DNA of 11,537 bases, from the NCBI GenBank assembly GCA_900549105.1, contig URND01000098.1, positions 1-11,537 on the forward strand. Reading direction: 5' to 3'. Positions 6,496 to 11,537 of this stretch are shown here, one piece after another. Each line of letters starts with the position of its first letter. Position 1 is the stretch's first letter. Under the pieces are notes generated by a model, which was given only the letters and a program-made list of their open reading frames with translations, was not told where the DNA came from and did not search any database. The translations under genes and the position numbers were made by a program. The DNA comes from an uncultured Eubacteriales bacterium (lineage in GTDB: Bacteria > Bacillota > Clostridia > Lachnospirales > Lachnospiraceae).

Positions 6496-7791
6496 TTATT
6501 TAGTCAGGCTGCTCCGGCGATGAATGATCTCATGCCGCCCCGGACCATTGGAAACCATGGTAATTGGAACTTCCAACTCTTTCTCAATAAATTCAATATA
6601 ATTCCGGCAGTTTTCCGGAAGGTCTTCATATTTTGTAATGCCGCGAATCTCTGTCTTCCAGCCAGGCAGAGTCGTATATACCGGTTTTGCCTTTTTGAGC
6701 TGCGGTGTCGCCGGGAAATCCCGCGTCACTTTACCGTCAATCTCATACCCAATACAGACTGGCAGCTCATCCAGATAGCCGAGAACATCCAGAACTGTCA
6801 ATGCCACTTCGGTTGCTCCCTGCATACGGCACCCATATCTGGAAGCCACAGCGTCAAACCAGCCCATACGTCTCGGCCGGCCGGTTGTCGCTCCAAACTC
6901 ACCGCCGTCTCCGCCCCTGCGGCGGAGTTCATCGGCTTCAGCGCCAAAAATCTCAGAAACAAACTCTCCGGCGCCCACGGCGCTGGAATAAGCCTTCACA
7001 ACAGTGACAACCTCTTTAATCTCATATCCCGGAATTCCCGCGCCGATCGCACCATAGGAAGCCAGGGTGGAAGAAGAGGTTACCATCGGATAAATACCAA
7101 AATCCGGGTCCTTTAATGAACCGAGCTGGCCTTCAAGCAAAATCTTCTTGCCCGCTTTGATGGCATCCCGCAAAAATACGGAAACATCGCACACAAACGG
7201 GCGAATCATCTCTCTGTATTTCAAAAGCTCCTGGAATATTTCTTCCGGATCAATCGGAGCTTTATGATATAAATGTTCTACAAGTACATTTTTTGTTTCG
7301 AGCACCCGGTAAACTTTTTCTTTTAATACATCCTCGTCGTCAAAAAGCTCATTCACCTGGAAACCTGTTTTTGCATATTTATCGGAATAAAATGGTGCAA
7401 TACCGGATTTTGTGGAGCCAAAGGATTTGCCCCCCAGACGTTCTTCCTCATACTGGTCAAACAGAATATGGTATGGCATAAGAATCTGTGCCCGGTCCGA
7501 CACAAGAACCTTCGGCTGCGGAACTCCCTGTTTTACCAGAGAATCAATCTCATCAACCAAATTCTGAATATTCAGGGCCACACCGTTTCCGATAACACTG
7601 GTGGTGTGGTTATAAAACACGCCCGACGGAAGAATATGAAGAGCAAATTTGCCATAGTCGTTAATAATTGTATGTCCTGCATTGCTTCCGCCCTGGAATC
7701 TGACAATAATATCTGATTCCTCTGCAAGCATATCGGTAATCTTACCTTTGCCTTCATCTCCCCAGTTTGCGCCAACGATTGCTTTAACCAT
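6496..7791 (-). CDS. purA: Adenylosuccinate synthetase, divergent clostridial form
   Basis: A 431-residue enzyme that joins IMP and aspartate using GTP, the first step from IMP to AMP, in the cytoplasm. The P-loop NWGDEGKGK (9-17) holds the catalytic Asp12, and GGSNAGHT (34-41) the catalytic His40; TTGRPRRMGWFD (302-313) and a C-terminal VSNGPGR are also present. Several usually fixed motifs differ. The first signature has Asn9 for Gln. TGRGIGPAY reads TKSGIAPFY (127-135), losing the Arg that contacts IMP across the dimer. GAQG reads GQLG (221-224). The guanine-recognition TKLD reads TVLD (332-335). I recall similar sequences across Lachnospiraceae, so this looks like a clade variant rather than decay. 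AAGGAG lies 13 bases before the ATG. It has its own promoter and terminator. Confidence 0.93.
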   Translation of the reverse strand: MVKAIVGANWGDEGKGKITDMLAEESDIIVRFQGGSNAGHTIINDYGKFALHILPSGVFYNHTTSVIGNGVALNIQNLVDEIDSLVKQGVPQPKVLVSDRAQILMPYHILFDQYEEERLGGKSFGSTKSGIAPFYSDKYAKTGFQVNELFDDEDVLKEKVYRVLETKNVLVEHLYHKAPIDPEEIFQELLKYREMIRPFVCDVSVFLRDAIKAGKKILLEGQLGSLKDPDFGIYPMVTSSSTLASYGAIGAGIPGYEIKEVVTVVKAYSSAVGAGEFVSEIFGAEADELRRRGGDGGEFGATTGRPRRMGWFDAVASRYGCRMQGATEVALTVLDVLGYLDELPVCIGYEIDGKVTRDFPATPQLKKAKPVYTTLPGWKTEIRGITKYEDLPENCRNYIEFIEKELEVPITMVSNGPGRHEIIHRRSSLTK

Positions 7792-7830
7792 AATAAAATC
7801 TCAGCTCCTTAAAAGTATTCGTACAACAAT

Positions 7831-7852
7831 TGTAAACTAAGCCGCGTTTACA
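7831..7852. promoter_or_regulatory. Candidate operator palindrome in the purA leader
   Basis: TGTAAAC and GTTTACA form a perfect 7-base inverted repeat with an 8-base spacer. It sits just downstream of the predicted transcript start of purA and before the ribosome binding site, where a bound repressor would block transcription. It is not a recognisable PurR box or purine riboswitch. The regulator is unknown. Confidence 0.4.
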
Positions 7853-7861
7853 TACTCTTAC

Positions 7862-7890
7862 ATTTTATGCTATAAACAACAAAAAGTAAA
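7862..7890 (-). promoter_or_regulatory. Sigma-A promoter of purA
   Basis: The -35 element TTTACT (7890-7885) and the -10 element TAAAAT (7867-7862) have a 17-base spacer. The predicted start is near 7855, about 60 bases before the start codon. Confidence 0.7.
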
Positions 7891-7893
7891 GCT

Positions 7894-7926
7894 AAAAAAT
7901 GCGGCCAGGGAAATTTCCCTGACCGC
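7894..7926 (-). terminator. Intrinsic terminator of hbd
   Basis: A hairpin covers 7901-7926, with self-complementary core CAGGGAAATTTCCCTG and flanking GCGG/CCGC. In the minus direction it is followed by ATTTTTT (complement of 7894-7900). It lies 26 bases after the hbd stop and immediately before the purA promoter. Confidence 0.85.
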
Positions 7927-7952
7927 GAGATATTTCTTATTCGATAAAAGAA

Positions 7953-8795
7953 TTAATATTTGAAGAATCCTTCGCCAGTCTTTCTTCCAAGTTTTCCGCC
8001 GCGAACCATCTGTCTCATCAGACGGGAAGCACGATATTTGGAATCACATGTTTCAGCATAGAAAGTATCCATGATGTGTAAGCATGTATCCAAACCAATC
8101 AAATCGCCAAGAGCCAAAGGTCCCATTGGGTGATTGCATCCAAGTTTCATGGATTTATCAATATCTTCTGCGGAAGCCAGTCCTTCTTCAAGCACGATAG
8201 CTGCTTCGTTAATCATCGGAATAAGAATACGGTTAACAACGAATCCAGGTCCTTCTTTAACTTCTACAGGGTCTTTGCCGATTTCTTTGGACAATTCATA
8301 AACTGCATCAAAAGTTTCTTTGGATGTATTTAATCCATTGATAACTTCAACCAGCTTCATAACTGTTGCCGGATTGAAGAAATGCATACCAATGACTTTA
8401 TCCTGACGCTTTGTAGCAGATGCGATTTCTGTAATAGAAATAGAAGATGTATTTGTCGCTAAAATTGTCTCCGGTTTGCAGAGTGCATCCAGTTTTGCAA
8501 ACAAATCTTTTTTAACCTGTACATTTTCAACAATCGCTTCGATAACAAGGTCAGCGTCTGCTGCAGCATCTAAGGAAACAGATGTAGAAACTTTAGACAT
8601 GATATCTGCTTTTTTCTCTTCTGTCATTTTTCCCTTGGAAACCATTTTGTCAAGGCCTTTTTCAAGTTTTCCAACCTGAGTTGCCAAAATTTCTTCGGAC
8701 ATATCGTTAAATACTACCTGATATCCTGTCTTAGCCAAAACCTGTCCGATATCAAGTCCCATCTGTCCTGCGCCCACAATAAATACTTTTTTCAT
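7953..8795 (-). CDS. hbd: 3-hydroxybutyryl-CoA dehydrogenase
   Basis: A 280-residue cytoplasmic dehydrogenase that reduces acetoacetyl-CoA to 3-hydroxybutyryl-CoA in butyrate formation. The N-terminal Rossmann motif is GAGQMG (8-13). Asp31 at the end of the second strand favours NAD over NADP. NTSSISITEIA (115-125), the catalytic dyad His138 (in MHFFNP) and Glu150, and Asn188 (in FVVNRI) are all present. NHPMGPLALGDLIGLD (221-236) and the GRKTGEGFFKY end fit the clostridial Hbd family closely, and the length is normal. AGGAGG lies five bases before the ATG. The gene stands alone: no thiolase, crotonase or butyryl-CoA dehydrogenase gene is beside it in the window. It has its own promoter, and a Rex-like site lies upstream. 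Confidence 0.95.
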   Translation of the reverse strand: MKKVFIVGAGQMGLDIGQVLAKTGYQVVFNDMSEEILATQVGKLEKGLDKMVSKGKMTEEKKADIMSKVSTSVSLDAAADADLVIEAIVENVQVKKDLFAKLDALCKPETILATNTSSISITEIASATKRQDKVIGMHFFNPATVMKLVEVINGLNTSKETFDAVYELSKEIGKDPVEVKEGPGFVVNRILIPMINEAAIVLEEGLASAEDIDKSMKLGCNHPMGPLALGDLIGLDTCLHIMDTFYAETCDSKYRASRLMRQMVRGGKLGRKTGEGFFKY

Positions 8796-8804
8796 AGTGC
8801 CCTC

Positions 8805-8885
8805 CTACTGTGAATTATTTGGTATATTGTTTTCTGATTTTTCGTGCAAGCAGCAAATTTGACATTTATTTAACTTCTTTTTCAT
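8805..8885 (-). other. Possible upstream ORF of 26 codons in the hbd leader
   Basis: ATG at 8885-8883 opens a frame ending in TAG 8807-8805, and the stop overlaps the AGGAGG ribosome binding site of hbd. The peptide begins MKKKLNKCQICCLHEK, with three cysteines. No convincing ribosome binding site precedes it, so it may be chance, but the stop/SD overlap is the arrangement expected for coupled translation. Confidence 0.2.
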
Positions 8886-8897
8886 ACTACTGCTTGC
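8846..8897 (-). promoter_or_regulatory. Leader hairpin near the 5' end of the hbd transcript
   Basis: GCAAGCAG (8846-8853) is perfectly complementary to CTGCTTGC (8890-8897), with 36 bases between. It forms very near the predicted transcript start (about 8901) and may protect the RNA end. No T run follows, so it is not a terminator. Confidence 0.35.
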
Positions 8898-8907
8898 TAC
8901 CAACTTC

Positions 8908-8936
8908 ATTTTACCTCAATTTGTCCGAAAAGTAAA
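8908..8936 (-). promoter_or_regulatory. Sigma-A promoter of hbd
   Basis: The -35 element TTTACT (8936-8931) and -10 element TAAAAT (8913-8908) are separated by 17 bases. These are the same two hexamers and spacing as in the purA promoter. The leader is about 105 bases. Confidence 0.7.
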
Positions 8937-8950
8937 GTTATTATTTCGCT

Positions 8951-8980
8951 ATTATCCACAACTTTTAGTATGTTTTTCAA
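8951..8980 (-). promoter_or_regulatory. Possible second, upstream hbd promoter
   Basis: TTGAAA (8980-8975) and GATAAT (8956-8951) are separated by 18 bases. This lies closer to the Rex-like site than the main promoter does. It is weaker evidence because the region is AT-rich. Confidence 0.35.
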
Positions 8981-9010
8981 TAACTTTTGTGCATAATCAA
9001 GGTTTACCCG

Positions 9011-9028
9011 TTGTTATCAAATTAACAA
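9011..9028. promoter_or_regulatory. Rex (NADH-sensing repressor) binding site candidate
   Basis: TTGTTATCAAATTAACAA matches the known clostridial Rex operator TTGTTAANNNNTTAACAA at 13 of 14 fixed positions. It belongs to a perfect GTTGTTA/TAACAAC inverted repeat with a six-base spacer. Rex represses fermentation genes including hbd-crt-bcd sets when NADH is low. The site lies between ridA and hbd, about 75 bases upstream of the main hbd -35 and 30 bases upstream of the possible second promoter, farther than usual. Confidence 0.55.
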
Positions 9029-9051
9029 CTTTCAGATATGGCGCCTGAAAG
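9029..9051 (-). terminator. Weak terminator after ridA
   Basis: CTTTCAG (9029-9035) pairs with CTGAAAG (9045-9051) around a nine-base loop. In the minus direction the tail is TTGTTAATTT, T-rich but broken, and it coincides with the Rex-like palindrome. Termination is likely only partial, so some ridA transcripts could read into hbd. Confidence 0.4.
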
Positions 9052-9068
9052 GGCCGTCAAAACACCTC

Positions 9069-9449
9069 TTATTTTTCTGCCGCAATGACTTCAATTTCAA
9101 CAAGGGCGCCCTTCGGAAGGGCGGCAACCTCCACGCAAGAGCGGGCCGGAGCATCCCCGGCAAAGTATTTTGCATAAATCTCATTGACCGTCGCAAAGTC
9201 ATTTATATTATCCAGAAAAACTGTGGTTTTAATCACGTCCCCATACCCCAGGCCGGCTTCCTCAAGCACAGCTCCGAGATTTTTTAATACCTGCTCTGTC
9301 TGGGCCACAATGCCCTCAGCCAGCACGCCTGTCTCAGGAATCAGACCAATCTGCCCCGATGTGAATACAAAATTTCCTGCTTTTACCGCGTGGACATAAG
9401 GGCCCACGGCCGCCGGTGCGTTTTTTGCGTTAATCACTGTTTTTGTCAT
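9069..9449 (-). CDS. ridA: RidA (YjgF/YER057c/UK114) enamine/imine deaminase
   Basis: A 126-residue protein of normal family length. It hydrolyses reactive 2-aminoacrylate and related enamines released by PLP enzymes and so protects other PLP enzymes. Visible family features are the GPYVHAVKAGNFVFTSGQIG block (16-35), AQTEQVLKNLGAVLEEAG (49-66), and PARSCVEVAALPKGALVEIE (101-120) with the key Arg103. The start is ATG 9447-9449 because GGAGGT lies seven bases upstream. A further in-frame ATG at 9479 would add ten residues unlike the family and overlap the upstream gene. It begins 19 bases after the XdhC-like gene, so it is probably in the same operon. Its pairing with an aminotransferase-fold protein fits a role in PLP chemistry, though that neighbour seems inactive. 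Confidence 0.93.
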   Translation of the reverse strand: MTKTVINAKNAPAAVGPYVHAVKAGNFVFTSGQIGLIPETGVLAEGIVAQTEQVLKNLGAVLEEAGLGYGDVIKTTVFLDNINDFATVNEIYAKYFAGDAPARSCVEVAALPKGALVEIEVIAAEK

Positions 9450-9468
9450 CCTATTTACCTCCATTTTG

Positions 9469-10455
9469 TCACTCTGCATATGTCTTTATATTGTTTCCTT
9501 CGATAAGCACATCCATAACTCCGCCGCAGACCATCACGTCCTCTTCGCTGACATCCTTTGTCATATCCACGGTCTTTACGGTACATCTTCCGGTTCCCAC
9601 GTATTTCAGGGCTTCCCGCATGACCTCAGCCTCGGCGCAGCCGCCGCCGATACTGCCGTATATCCGCCCTTCCGGGTAGATAATCATCTTAGCCCCGCTC
9701 CGCCTCGGCGTTGAACCCTTTGTGGAAAGCACCGTCGCCACCGCACAGGGGCCCCTTTCCGCGGCCAGTCTCTCGAGAACACGAAAATCCGCATCCGCGG
9801 CTGTTTTGCTCATAGAGCGGCTGTTATCCCGCCGTTTTTCAATCATCTCCGCAAGAATGGACACGGCTATCTCCGCCGGGGACAGGGCGCCGATCGGCAG
9901 ACCGATTGGCATGTGAATGTTGTCAACAGCCTTTTCCCCGTAGCCTTCCGACTGGAGAATTTTCCGGATTTCTGATACCCGCCTCCGGGAGCCCATCATC
10001 CCCATATAAGCCGGTTCTGTCCCTGAAAGCAAAGCGCGCAGACAATCCATATCATAGCGGTGTCCACGGGTCACCACCGCCACAAAGTCGCTGGATGTTA
10101 TGCGTAATTTATCAAAACACCGCTCAAAGCTTTCACACAGCACCTGCCGGGCCTTTGGGAAGCGTTCCCGGCTGGCAAAGGATGGACGGTCATCAACCAC
10201 TGTCACCGCAAAGCCACATTCCGCCCCAAAAAGAGCCAGCGGCCACGATACATGGCCGCCGCCAAGAATAATCAGCCGTTCTTCCGGCATATAGTACTCC
10301 TGAAAATCGGCATTTTTTCCCGATAAATCATCCTTTCCCGATGCAGCCCATTTTTCAGCCCGGCCATCCCCGGTTTTTCGTGTATACAGGGTTGCCGGCT
10401 GACCGCTCCGCAATATACTCATTAATTCTGAATATACGTTTTGCATTTCAAACAC
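9469..10455 (-). CDS. XdhC/CoxI-family molybdenum hydroxylase accessory protein with reversed domain order
   Basis: A 328-residue cytoplasmic protein. XdhC proteins bind molybdenum cofactor and help its sulfuration and insertion into xanthine dehydrogenase-like hydroxylases. Here the Rossmann domain comes first (RLIILGGGHVSWPLA from residue 60, VVDDRP 87-91, VAVVTRGHRYD 125-135, YMGMMGSRRR 150-159, GLPIGALSPAEIAVSI 185-200). The XdhC_CoxI domain comes last (STKGSTPRRSGAK 244-256, YGSIGGGCAEAEV 266-278, VCGG 309-312). The usual order is the opposite. The first 55 residues may be a remnant of a normal N-terminal domain. The start is GTG 10455, ten bases after AAGGA in the upstream gene; ATG 10446 is an alternative. 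It follows the aminotransferase-like gene by six bases. GC content is higher than at the left end of the window. Confidence 0.85.
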   Translation of the reverse strand: MFEMQNVYSELMSILRSGQPATLYTRKTGDGRAEKWAASGKDDLSGKNADFQEYYMPEERLIILGGGHVSWPLALFGAECGFAVTVVDDRPSFASRERFPKARQVLCESFERCFDKLRITSSDFVAVVTRGHRYDMDCLRALLSGTEPAYMGMMGSRRRVSEIRKILQSEGYGEKAVDNIHMPIGLPIGALSPAEIAVSILAEMIEKRRDNSRSMSKTAADADFRVLERLAAERGPCAVATVLSTKGSTPRRSGAKMIIYPEGRIYGSIGGGCAEAEVMREALKYVGTGRCTVKTVDMTKDVSEEDVMVCGGVMDVLIEGNNIKTYAE

Positions 10456-10461
10456 CCGTCT

Positions 10462-11537
10462 CTATTCCTTCGGCATCCGCTTTACATCCGAAACTTTGTC
10501 ACTCCGCACAGTAAGCTGCCATAATGCCTGCGTTAATTTTTCAACTTCCTCTTCTGTATTAAAATAGTTAAATGAAAATCTTGCCGTTCCTCTCGGATAA
10601 GTGCCCAGTGTCTTATGGGCTTCCTCCGCATGATGCAGGCCGGACTGAATGATAATCCCGTACTCATTCTTCAATGCCTCTTCCAGCTCTGTTTCTTCCA
10701 TGAAATCTGTCTGAATAGAGATTACCGGAATCCGGTCCTTATATCCCGGCCCGATAATATGCACGCCGTTGACATGCTGAATTTTCCGGATAAACTGTTC
10801 CACTCTCTGACGGCCCATGCTGCTGAGGGTATGGAGAGTCTTTTCCTCAATAAACTTAAAGGCCCTGTGAAGTCCGGCGACAGCAGCGGCATCCATCGGG
10901 TTCTGCTCAAATTTTGCCCGCATATCCGCGCCGCCAAGCAAGGCTGCAGCCCGTTCGCTCGCAACAAAACCGCCGATTTTTTCAGTCGCATAAAGCCCAT
11001 AGCCGCCAGAGAAGGTCAGCACATCCACGCCCCAAATATTCATAAAAATCGGAACGCAGCCGGCCGTCTGGGCCACGTTGACAATAACAAGCAGACCATG
11101 TCTTCTGGCGAATTCAGCGATTTCTTTTGCCTGCAGAATTGTGCCGCTGACCTCCGAAGCATGATTCACGATCACAGCCTTCGTATTTGGCCGAAGCAGT
11201 TTTTCCACCGCATCAAAACCCTTTTCCCCCTTTAACGGGTCAAATAAAACAAGCTGGCCCTTCTCATTGCACGGTATCCGGGTATACTCCACGCCGCCGG
11301 AAACACCATTGTCCGCCTCATGGCCAATGACATTCAGCGCATTCATCACATCGTCACTTTCCATAGATGAAATCAACACATGGTCGCCATCTTTAAAGAG
11401 CGCCCGAATCACTGCATCCAAAGCAGCGCCGACCCCCGGTGTGAACACAACGGACTCCGCCCCCGGCCCATGAAATAATTTATTTAACTCAGCCCTTGTC
11501 TCATCGGCCATTTTCTGAATATCGGCTATATCCATGG
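10462..11537 (-). CDS. Class V aminotransferase/cysteine desulfurase homologue (EF2568-like), apparently lacking PLP residues; 5' end outside window
   Basis: The frame is open to the window edge. The ATG at 11535 aligns to about residue 40 of the family, so the true start lies outside. The fold is clear from TPGVGAALDAVIRALFKDGD (32-51), VIVNHASEVSGTI (121-133), VNVAQTAG (152-159), DVLTFSGGYGLY (171-182) and the end GLHHAEEAHKTLGTYPRGTA (299-318) with RFSFNYFNTEEE. This is the pattern of the EF2568-type desulfurases found beside selenium-dependent molybdenum hydroxylase genes. Key residues are changed: the Schiff-base Lys of SGHKGL is Tyr179, the PLP-ring Asp of VDAAQ is Asn153, the stacking His of SMEH is Ser60, the Asn of HASNV is Glu128, and the desulfurase Cys of GLHC is His302. 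The phosphate-binding ATEAL and SGTxN motifs are also gone. It is probably a non-catalytic homologue, in an operon with xdhC-like and ridA genes. Confidence 0.85.
   Translation of the reverse strand, partial: MDIADIQKMADETRAELNKLFHGPGAESVVFTPGVGAALDAVIRALFKDGDHVLISSMESDDVMNALNVIGHEADNGVSGGVEYTRIPCNEKGQLVLFDPLKGEKGFDAVEKLLRPNTKAVIVNHASEVSGTILQAKEIAEFARRHGLLVIVNVAQTAGCVPIFMNIWGVDVLTFSGGYGLYATEKIGGFVASERAAALLGGADMRAKFEQNPMDAAAVAGLHRAFKFIEEKTLHTLSSMGRQRVEQFIRKIQHVNGVHIIGPGYKDRIPVISIQTDFMEETELEEALKNEYGIIIQSGLHHAEEAHKTLGTYPRGTARFSFNYFNTEEEVEKLTQALWQLTVRSDKVSDVKRMPKE

Noticed and set aside
6460..7116. A 218-codon plus-strand open frame
   Set aside because: It is antisense to the 3' half of purA and starts within the purA terminator. 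Composition is that of a shadow frame.
7792..7952. Purine riboswitch in the purA leader
   Set aside because: The leader after the predicted start is only about 60 bases and lacks the conserved three-helix core of purine riboswitches. Only a short palindrome is present.
9450..9479. Longer start for RidA at 9479
   Set aside because: It overlaps the XdhC-like gene, adds ten residues not found in the family, and lacks a ribosome binding site, unlike ATG 9449.
11533..11535. ATG 11535 as the true start of the aminotransferase-like gene
   Set aside because: The family has about 40 more residues before this point, and the frame is open to the window edge, so this Met is probably internal.
1..11537. 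CRISPR arrays, rRNA, tRNA genes or insertion sequences
   Set aside because: No regularly spaced direct repeats, no recognisable RNA gene sequences and no transposase frame were found on either strand.

Overview
The window looks like the chromosome of a Lachnospiraceae-type Clostridia. The signs are a clade-typical butyrate-pathway 3-hydroxybutyryl-CoA dehydrogenase, a divergent clostridial form of adenylosuccinate synthetase, a lipoprotein with a T/A/E-rich linker, and an XdhC plus EF2568-type class V aminotransferase pair. Strong AGGAGG ribosome binding sites and TTTACT/TAAAAT-type promoters fit the same group. Every gene I can support is on the minus strand, so transcription runs from high to low coordinates. 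GC content looks visibly lower at the left (MATE region) than at the right (XdhC region).

Left, 1-2183: probable mobile-element cargo. It holds the start of a small sigma-70-like protein cut by the window edge, a MATE multidrug efflux pump, and a small CD3324-family helix-turn-helix protein. Upstream is an untranslated leader that encodes an 18-codon peptide and can fold into competing hairpins. A second pair of competing hairpins, one of them a terminator, sits between the CD3324 gene and the pump. This looks like attenuation control of a resistance-type gene.

Middle, 2184-6341: a complete four-gene ABC importer operon (lipoprotein receptor, two permeases, ATPase) of the polyamine/iron(III)/phosphonate type. 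It has a good promoter, an internal terminator after the receptor gene and a strong terminator at its end. The substrate cannot be read from sequence.

Right-middle, 6441-9028: two separately promoted metabolic genes. purA makes adenylosuccinate in AMP synthesis. hbd reduces acetoacetyl-CoA in butyrate formation and has a near-consensus site for the NADH-sensing repressor Rex upstream.

Right, 9029-11537: a compact operon of a class V aminotransferase/cysteine desulfurase homologue (5' end outside the window), an XdhC-family molybdenum hydroxylase maturation protein with its domains in reversed order, and RidA. The aminotransferase homologue has lost nearly every residue that binds or uses PLP, including the Schiff-base lysine, although its frame is intact. 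This is the most unusual protein in the window. The two leader/attenuator systems before the efflux pump are the most unusual non-coding structure.
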